Below, one piece after another: positions 42,206 through 46,529 of a stretch of DNA of 46,529 nucleotides; the stretch's first letter is position 1; every line of letters starts with the position of its first letter. The translations under genes and the position numbers were made by a program. Origin of the DNA: a virus. The stretch is taken from the IMG/VR virus record IMGVR_UViG_3300009159_000104, positions 1-46,529 of that record. The stretch is one strand, 5' to 3'. The notes under the pieces were generated by a model. The model was not told where the DNA came from, made no database searches, and was given only the letters and a program-made list of their open reading frames with translations.

Positions 42206-43306
42206 ATGAAATTGCCGATTCTGTACGCCAGAACCAATACCGGTGCAGTTCAAACTTGGATTATTGAGGTATTTGAAAACAAATATCGTACCCACCATGG
42301 TCAGTTGGATGGAGCAATTCAGATAACTGAATGGACAGTTAGTCACGGTAAGAATATTGGTAAAAGCAATGGTACCACTGATATTGAACAAGCTCAAAAG
42401 GATGCTAAGTCTATTTGGAAGAAAAAGAAAGAAAGTGGTTACTTTGATAATATCAAAGATATTGATAATGATACTTTCACTGAACCAATGCTTGCTAAGA
42501 ACTATGATGATTATAAGGGTGATTTGGTGTATCCTATATATTGTCAGCCAAAGTTAGATGGTATTAGGTGTATTGTTAAGAAAAATGGGATGTGGAGTCG
42601 CAATGGTAAAACTATTATTTCAGCTCCTCATATTCTTACAGCTCTTAAGGAATATTTTGTTAAATATCCTGACGATGTACTTGATGGTGAACTTTATTGT
42701 GATCGTTTAGCTCAGGATTTTAATAAAATTTGTAGTTTGGTAAAGAAAACAGTACCTACCAAAGAAGAACTCAAAGAGAGTGCTGAAACAATTCAGTATT
42801 GGGTATATGATAAAGTAGATACTAAGCAAAAGTTCAGTGATAGACATGAAGATATCACAGTTAATGTACCTAGTAGTGCTACTATTCGTAAGGTACCAAC
42901 TCATTTTGTACAGACTATTAACCAACTAAATGAACTGTTTGAAAAGTTTGTAGATGAAGGTTATGAAGGTCAGATGGTTAGACTAGATCAATCATATGAG
43001 AATAAGCGTAGTAAGTATCTTTTAAAGCGTAAAGAGTTTCAAGATTCAGAATATATTATTCTCGATATTATTGAAGGGGAAGGTAATAAGACCGGAATGG
43101 CTGGTTATATGACCTTTAAGAATCACAAAGGAAAGCCTTTTCGTAGTAATATCAAAGGTGACCGTAACTATCTTAAGATGCTATTGAAGAACAAGGTAGA
43201 TTACATTGGTAAACAAGCGACTGTAAAATATTTTAATCTCACCCCTGGTGATGAAATTCCAAGATTTCCGTATGTCATTAATATAGACAGAAGAAGTTAT
43301 GAATAA
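42206..43306 (+). CDS. ATP-dependent DNA ligase
   Basis: A 366-residue ligase. The frame opens at 42140, but ATG 42206 follows a strong promoter and begins the first domain cleanly. Residues ~1-80 (LYARTNTGAVQTWIIEVFEN, then a GQLDGAIQITEW stretch) resemble a WGR-like domain. The catalytic core has motif I QPKLDGIR (Lys116 adenylated), VLDGELY as motif III, EGQMVR as motif IV and LLKRKEF as motif V, then a C-terminal OB fold. It seals nicks in replication and recombination. Confidence 0.88.
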   Translation: MKLPILYARTNTGAVQTWIIEVFENKYRTHHGQLDGAIQITEWTVSHGKNIGKSNGTTDIEQAQKDAKSIWKKKKESGYFDNIKDIDNDTFTEPMLAKNYDDYKGDLVYPIYCQPKLDGIRCIVKKNGMWSRNGKTIISAPHILTALKEYFVKYPDDVLDGELYCDRLAQDFNKICSLVKKTVPTKEELKESAETIQYWVYDKVDTKQKFSDRHEDITVNVPSSATIRKVPTHFVQTINQLNELFEKFVDEGYEGQMVRLDQSYENKRSKYLLKRKEFQDSEYIILDIIEGEGNKTGMAGYMTFKNHKGKPFRSNIKGDRNYLKMLLKNKVDYIGKQATVKYFNLTPGDEIPRFPYVINIDRRSYE

Positions 43307-43526
43307 AAATAGTATACCATCTAGGATATGGAACCGTATAATTAGAGCTACTAAGACTAATGATGCTCAGATTAACGGTGTTTGTTTAATGTGGTTATTT
43401 ACCATTATTGGATCTTTAACCTCTAGTAATGGTAGGGTACCTATATGGTATACTATATCTTTTGGATCTATTTGGATCATTATAGCTTTTATACATAATT
43501 TAATTAATCCTTTAGACGAAGATTAA
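43299..43526 (+). CDS. Small membrane protein with two predicted helices (75 aa)
   Basis: Not recognised. Two hydrophobic stretches, INGVCLMWLFTIIGSL and WYTISFGSIWIIIAFIHNLI, are likely transmembrane helices separated by a short polar turn; the N-terminus is basic. It overlaps the DNA ligase gene by 8 nt and the convergent protease gene by 4 nt. A small inner-membrane phage protein could act in lysis or exclusion, but nothing specific supports either. Confidence 0.58.
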   Translation: MNKNSIPSRIWNRIIRATKTNDAQINGVCLMWLFTIIGSLTSSNGRVPIWYTISFGSIWIIIAFIHNLINPLDED

Positions 43527-44422
43527 TAAGTTTTAAAGTTATCTAGATTGGCCTCACTTAGTTTATAACCTGGACTAAGTGAGGCTATTGTACTGTTTAC
43601 ATCATTGATATAATTAGGAATATTAGTAGCTAACCCAGCCATAGATCCAAATGTCATATACCATGCCCCTATTAATATAATTTCATTATTAATAATGGTA
43701 GAAACAATATTACCACTATCACCACCAATAACTGCTTCAAAATATTGCGCTCTATTAGGATCTTTTGACATGTTTATCAATGTATTAGTTGATCCAAAAG
43801 TATTATTAATTAAACCATTTTCACCAATCAAAGCTTTTCTTTCTTGATCAGAATATAACAAAGGAAAGTTAGTTTGGCTATCAAAGTATTTAAGATAATT
43901 AGCTGGTAATACATTATATACTTTTAGAGATGCATCAACTTCTCTATCAAGTTCACCAATTAATATATCAGTATTAGCCACACGCTTTGTTTTCATAACA
44001 TTATAAACTAACGATACATTATTATTATTAACAAAGAAAATCATGAATGGTGAATTTGAATAAGGTACATGATTAGCTAACAAAACATGTTTTTTAGTTA
44101 AAAGGGTACCACCTCCGACCCCTCCGAGAGGAACGATACAAGCTGCGTACCCACTTAGATCAAGACTTTTTACCCAGCAATTATTATTTCGAGGCCAATT
44201 ATAGGGATTAGCATAAGGGGTTAATATATTTTTTTCTTTATTATCTTTAATTAAGTTATCAAAATTAGATGATATATGGGCAAGCAAGTTTACTTTTTCA
44301 ATAGGAGTAGAAACTCCTGCTGTTAAAGAAGATGCAGATGTTGTGGGTTGTTTTTTTACTTCTATGATAATAGCATCAACTATTTGATTAAGTTGAATTC
44401 TAAGTTTCTCTAATTCATTCAT
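43523..44422 (-). CDS. Trypsin-like (chymotrypsin-fold) serine protease, late
   Basis: A 299-residue protein. All three catalytic elements appear in order: His118 in LTKKHVLLANHV, Asp152 in VANTDILIGELD, and Ser236 in GGDSG, the S1-family serine motif, followed by IILIGAWYMTFG. The N-terminal ~70 residues are helical and Ser/Thr-rich, perhaps a linker or attachment segment; no signal peptide is seen. A TAAATA box 7 nt before the ATG indicates late expression, so it may process virion proteins or act at entry or lysis. It is not related in sequence to the T4 prohead protease. A perfect 11-bp inverted repeat lies near its 3' end. Confidence 0.78.
   Translation of the reverse strand: MNELEKLRIQLNQIVDAIIIEVKKQPTTSASSLTAGVSTPIEKVNLLAHISSNFDNLIKDNKEKNILTPYANPYNWPRNNNCWVKSLDLSGYAACIVPLGGVGGGTLLTKKHVLLANHVPYSNSPFMIFFVNNNNVSLVYNVMKTKRVANTDILIGELDREVDASLKVYNVLPANYLKYFDSQTNFPLLYSDQERKALIGENGLINNTFGSTNTLINMSKDPNRAQYFEAVIGGDSGNIVSTIINNEIILIGAWYMTFGSMAGLATNIPNYINDVNSTIASLSPGYKLSEANLDNFKTY
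43551..43585. repeat. Perfect 11-bp inverted repeat in the protease 3' end
   Basis: GCCTCACTTAG (43551-43561) and CTAAGTGAGGC (43575-43585), loop 13 nt, within the last codons of the minus-strand protease and just past the stop of gene 43299. No T-tract on either side, so it is not a standard terminator. Confidence 0.8.
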
Positions 44423-44429
44423 ACAAAGA

Positions 44430-44435
44430 TATTTA
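44430..44435 (-). promoter_or_regulatory. Late promoter TAAATA for the serine protease
   Basis: On the minus strand: TAAATA, tctttgt (7 nt), ATG at 44422. Confidence 0.6.
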
Positions 44436-44459
44436 ATTGAAAAAACTTTAAATATACAT

Positions 44460-44488
44460 TTGAGTTCCTAAATAAAAGAGCCTAATAT
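44460..44488 (+). promoter_or_regulatory. Early-type promoter for tRNA-Arg and following genes
   Basis: TTGAGT (44460-44465), 17 nt, TAATAT (44483-44488), 19 nt before the tRNA. Confidence 0.6.
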
Positions 44489-44507
44489 ATACGTGTCAAT
44501 TAAATAT

Positions 44508-44584
44508 GCACTCGTAGCTCAGTTGGATAGAGCATCTGCCTTCTAAGCAGAGAGTCACAGGTTCAATTCCTGTCGAGTGCACCA
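44508..44584 (+). tRNA. tRNA-Arg (anticodon UCU)
   Basis: A 77-nt cloverleaf: acceptor GCACTCG/CGAGTGC, discriminator A, encoded CCA; anticodon stem TCTGC/GCAGA around CTTCTAA gives UCU, which reads AGA. The T arm is ACAGG/CCTGT with TTCAATT. AGA is a frequent Arg codon in this AT-rich genome, so the tRNA would help translation. Confidence 0.95.
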
Positions 44585-44596
44585 TTTTTTAAAAAC

Positions 44597-44839
44597 ATGA
44601 GCGATACACAATACAAAACAACCAAAAGCGGAACATATTTAATTGCTGAAGGTGATTGTACCCCTAACTTACCTACGGGTACCATTGAAATGATAAATGA
44701 TAAGTACAAGCAATGGTTGATTAGACGTGGCTTTGCTAGTGAAGAGTCTCTTAATTCGTTTAAACGACCGCTTCGTGGTGCTAGCAAAACAAGTTCTATT
44801 GCTTTAAATAATAAGAAAAAAGTTGCGATTAAATCCTAA
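44597..44839 (+). CDS. Hypothetical protein (80 aa)
   Basis: Not recognised. YKTTKSGTYLIAEGDCTPNL then a helix, and a Lys-rich C-terminus. The ATG is 12 nt after the tRNA-Arg CCA end, so processing of the tRNA would leave an almost leaderless mRNA. Confidence 0.62.
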   Translation: MSDTQYKTTKSGTYLIAEGDCTPNLPTGTIEMINDKYKQWLIRRGFASEESLNSFKRPLRGASKTSSIALNNKKKVAIKS

Positions 44840-44844
44840 TTTGA

Positions 44845-44985
44845 ATGACTATGTTTATTGTTAAAAAATATAAAGAGAACACCTTTAAATTTTCATACAT
44901 AAAGATAATTAATCATGATCTTGTACAGTTTGTTAAATATGAACTGGAAGATTGGGAAGTAGCCCAGTATATGGGTGGTAATTAA
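44845..44985 (+). CDS. Small hypothetical protein (46 aa)
   Basis: A short frame between genes: MTMFIVKKYKENTFKFSY, then HDLVQFVKYELEDWEVAQYM and GGN. It fills the only space between gene 44597 and tRNA-Val and has a natural composition. A second ATG (44851) gives MFIVKKYK. No family recognised; supported by position and coding character only. Confidence 0.52.
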   Translation: MTMFIVKKYKENTFKFSYIKIINHDLVQFVKYELEDWEVAQYMGGN

Positions 44986-44991
44986 TTTTAA

Positions 44992-45066
44992 GGGAGCCTA
45001 GCTCAGCGGTAGAGCAGCGCCTTTACACGGCGAAGGTCACAGGTTCAAATCCTGTGGTTCCCACCA
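44992..45066 (+). tRNA. tRNA-Val (anticodon UAC)
   Basis: A 75-nt cloverleaf: acceptor GGGAGCC/GGTTCCC (with a G-T pair), discriminator A, encoded CCA; D stem GCTC/GAGC; anticodon arm GCGCC-TTTACAC-GGCGA gives UAC (the outermost pair is G-A); T arm CACAG/CTGTG with GTTCAAATC. Reads GTA (Val), a common codon here. Confidence 0.93.
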
Positions 45067-45070
45067 TTTT

Positions 45071-45301
45071 ATGAAATTTACTAAAGAACAAAAAGAGAAG
45101 ATTAAACAACTTAAAAAAGAGTATGCTGAAATCTCTAGCACTCACAATAAAAAGTATGTTAAACTTTGTGAAGAATTAGGGATGAAAAACTTTGATGATG
45201 ATTGGTTGTTTGATTACATCTATAACAGTGGTGGGTCAATTAAATTAATTGAACAAAAAGGTTTAATTAAAAGAAAACCACCTGAGCTAGAAATTCTTTA
45301 A
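45071..45301 (+). CDS. Hypothetical helical protein (76 aa)
   Basis: Not recognised. The N-terminal half is a charged helix (KEQKEKIKQLKKEYAEISST). The second part (DDDWLFDYIYNSGGSIKLIE) may form a small fold. The ATG is 4 nt after the tRNA-Val CCA end, the tightest tRNA-gene junction in the window. Confidence 0.62.
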   Translation: MKFTKEQKEKIKQLKKEYAEISSTHNKKYVKLCEELGMKNFDDDWLFDYIYNSGGSIKLIEQKGLIKRKPPELEIL

Positions 45302-45348
45302 CATTATACAGATTGTTTAAGCAATTATTAAGCATAGATTTAAATGCT

Positions 45349-45354
45349 TAAATA
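45349..45354 (+). promoter_or_regulatory. Late promoter TAAATA for the EF-hand gene
   Basis: TAAATA, attatgc (7 nt), ATG at 45362. It overlaps an 8-bp inverted repeat (TTAAGCAT ... ATGCTTAA). Confidence 0.58.
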
Positions 45355-45361
45355 ATTATGC

Positions 45362-45622
45362 ATGAAGACAATAATCACACTATCAGTGTTAGTCGCAGCA
45401 TTTACCCTAAATGCTCAACAAGGGCCAAAAGGTCCACCTCCCGGTGAAGGTCATCCATTCCGTCCAAAGTTGACTGAAGAACAAAAGAAAGCAAGAGTAG
45501 AAATAATTGCTAAGTATGACACAAACAAGGATGGCAATTTAAATAAAGAAGAGAGAAAAGCGGTAAGTAAAGAAGATAGAAAAAAGTTAGGACCTCCAGG
45601 TAGACCACCGAAGAGAGATTAA
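45362..45622 (+). CDS. Secreted EF-hand calcium-binding protein (86 aa)
   Basis: Residues 1-19 (MKTIITLSVLVAAFTLNAQ) form a standard Sec signal peptide with cleavage after an LNA-type site. A Pro/Gly-rich segment follows, then one canonical EF-hand loop, DTNKDGNLNKEE (about 57-68), with acidic or Asn ligands at positions 1, 3, 5, 7, 9 and Glu at 12, then a second charged helix. The style matches small EF-hand proteins common in Verrucomicrobia and Planctomycetes, so it may be host-derived cargo. It has a late box and a dedicated terminator, a self-contained unit. Role unknown; acting in the envelope or after lysis is possible. Confidence 0.78.
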   Translation: MKTIITLSVLVAAFTLNAQQGPKGPPPGEGHPFRPKLTEEQKKARVEIIAKYDTNKDGNLNKEERKAVSKEDRKKLGPPGRPPKRD

Positions 45623-45623
45623 G

Positions 45624-45653
45624 AAAGAACACAAAAGAACACAAAAAAACACA
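45624..45653 (+). repeat. Three tandem 10-bp units before the terminator
   Basis: AAAGAACACA at 45624-45633 and 45634-45643, then AAAAAACACA at 45644-45653. A short A-rich tandem repeat in the 3' untranslated region. Confidence 0.7.
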
Positions 45654-45679
45654 AAAGGCTATTTAATGTAGCCTTTTTT
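45653..45679 (+). terminator. Rho-independent terminator after the EF-hand gene
   Basis: AAAAGGCTA (45653-45661), 7-nt loop, TAGCCTTTT (45669-45677), continuing as T-tract. Suited to the plus strand. Confidence 0.85.
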
Positions 45680-45701
45680 AATGGAATTTTATATTCAAAC
45701 A

Positions 45702-45707
45702 TATAAT
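45702..45707 (+). promoter_or_regulatory. Probable -10 box (TATAAT) for gene 45716
   Basis: TATAAT, 8 nt, ATG at 45716. Upstream TTTTTAATGGAATTTT has no clear TTGAnT box but shares a TGGAA element with other early promoters. Confidence 0.45.
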
Positions 45708-45715
45708 ATATTCAT

Positions 45716-45898
45716 ATGGCAGGTAAAGGATCTAAACCGAGACCGGTAAAGAAGAGTGTATGGGATTCAAACTTTGATGAAATCTTCAAAAATGCTTCAA
45801 AAAATAAATCTGAAACACCTAAAAACCAACCACGTGGAGTAATTACTCAAGAAATTTACAATAATATTGTAAATGACACCGGAACAACAATATTGTAA
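45716..45898 (+). CDS. Small conserved-type phage protein (60 aa)
   Basis: The N-terminus MAGKGSKPRPVKKSVWDSNF, then DEIF, is a pattern seen in many small uncharacterised phage proteins (MAKGDKPRPV...YDxIF). The C-terminal part is polar. Function unknown. The gene follows a -10 box and is 2 nt before the next gene. Confidence 0.68.
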   Translation: MAGKGSKPRPVKKSVWDSNFDEIFKNASKNKSETPKNQPRGVITQEIYNNIVNDTGTTIL

Positions 45899-45900
45899 TT

Positions 45901-46218
45901 ATGAAAACATTTTATGTAATACCTAATACTTGTGATATTGACGGATTAGCTGATCTTGGAGAACTTTGTATTGTTCTCGATGAAGCTAAAATGCCTATAT
46001 GGGGTGCAAATCATAATGATAACCCTATTGATCTTGATTTTGCAATTCCCTGGAGTTTACTTGAAAAGCTTAATAAATTTAGAAAGATCATAGTAATGGA
46101 AACTGAGGACTATATTGAACTGCAGATTAATAAAGATATATTTGAAGTTCTTGAAAAGGTACCCAAAAAATTAGCTGATAAAATTATTAAATTTGCTGAA
46201 AATGAAAATATCGTCTAA
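45901..46218 (+). CDS. Hypothetical protein (105 aa)
   Basis: Not recognised. An alpha/beta-looking sequence (TFYVIPNTCDIDGLADLGEL, RKIIVMETEDYIELQINKDI) ending in a helix. It overlaps the phosphatase gene by 17 nt. Confidence 0.62.
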   Translation: MKTFYVIPNTCDIDGLADLGELCIVLDEAKMPIWGANHNDNPIDLDFAIPWSLLEKLNKFRKIIVMETEDYIELQINKDIFEVLEKVPKKLADKIIKFAENENIV

Positions 46219-46529
46219 TAAAAAGAAAGTCTTAATTGTCAGTGATATTCATCACACAACTTCAAAGCTTCATAAAATTATCAACTATGAAGCACCTGAT
46301 GTAGTTTTGTGTTTAGGTGATTGGTTTGATTCACACACTTATGATAGTATATTTGATTGTGAAAAGACTGCTAAATACTTGATGAAGTATGTATATCAGT
46401 CTAATGCATATACACTATGGGGTAATCATGATCTGCATTATTTTTTTACTAATCGTAGAGTAATGTGTTCGGGATTTTCTACTGCTAAAGATATTTGCAT
46501 TACTGATGCATTACACCCAAACTTTAATA
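46202..46529 (+). CDS. Calcineurin-like metallophosphoesterase, 5' part
   Basis: The frame opens at 46202 and runs off the right edge after 109 codons. Metal-binding motifs of the family are in order: VSDIHH (near residue 13), LGDWFDS (near 38) and WGNHDLH (near 77). Such phage enzymes may act on nucleotides, phosphoproteins or nucleic-acid ends; substrate cannot be inferred. The start overlaps the preceding gene. Confidence 0.82.
   Translation, partial: MKISSNKKKVLIVSDIHHTTSKLHKIINYEAPDVVLCLGDWFDSHTYDSIFDCEKTAKYLMKYVYQSNAYTLWGNHDLHYFFTNRRVMCSGFSTAKDICITDALHPNFN

Noticed and set aside
43299-43526. The two-helix membrane protein as a holin
   Set aside because: Size and helices are compatible, but there is no lysis gene beside it and many small phage membrane proteins look the same.
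45624-45653. Tandem repeats as a possible CRISPR array or replication origin iterons
   Set aside because: Only three 10-bp units with no spacers, in a 3' untranslated region directly before a terminator.

Overview
The window is about 46.5 kb of a tailed-phage genome with a T4-type contractile tail, most likely from a marine or other environmental myovirus. It is AT-rich (about one third GC by eye), has gene overlaps and gaps of only a few bases, carries three tRNA genes, and contains recognisable T4-family proteins: portal gp20, baseplate proteins gp25, gp6, gp53 and gp26, a probable gp48/gp54, a probable gp16 small terminase and clamp loader gp44. The host cannot be named. Shine-Dalgarno sequences are almost absent, and one cargo gene encodes a secreted EF-hand protein of a style familiar from Verrucomicrobia and Planctomycetes. 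Both hint at a host outside the enterobacteria, but this is inference.

Layout. 1-1061 is the 3' end of a tail-fibre gene with repeats and an S74 autoprotease/chaperone domain. 1068-7465 is a run of six genes for glycosyl and sulfuryl transfer, lying between the fibre and the portal. 7484-21550 is a virion module: portal, two related tail-fibre genes, a PD-(D/E)XK nuclease, gp26-like hub protein, tape-measure candidate, gp48/54-like, gp53-like and a hub candidate. 21543-24434 holds a gp16-like gene (minus), dUTPase, a frameshifted glycosyltransferase, a 31-residue basic protein (minus) with its own terminator, and the gp44-like clamp loader. 24423-34341 is a second baseplate and fibre module: gp25, gp6, three large structural proteins with PKD or lectin-like folds. 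34384-46529 is a nucleic-acid and accessory module: SprT-like protease, RadA-like ATPase, TGT/DpdA-like enzyme, Dps-like protein, dCMP deaminase, RNA ligase, DNA ligase, a trypsin-like protease, tRNA-Thr, tRNA-Arg and tRNA-Val, a secreted EF-hand protein and a metallophosphatase cut by the window edge.

Regulation is the most striking feature. Late genes start 5-7 nt after a T4-late-like TAAATA box, on both strands. Early or middle genes start about 6 nt after the -10 box of a TTGAnT-N17-TATAAT promoter. In both cases transcription would begin at or next to the start codon, so much of this phage probably makes leaderless or nearly leaderless mRNA. The rule also exposes two small genes (13892-14065 minus, 23324-23419 minus) and corrects several starts. 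No CRISPR array, insertion sequence or integrase was seen.
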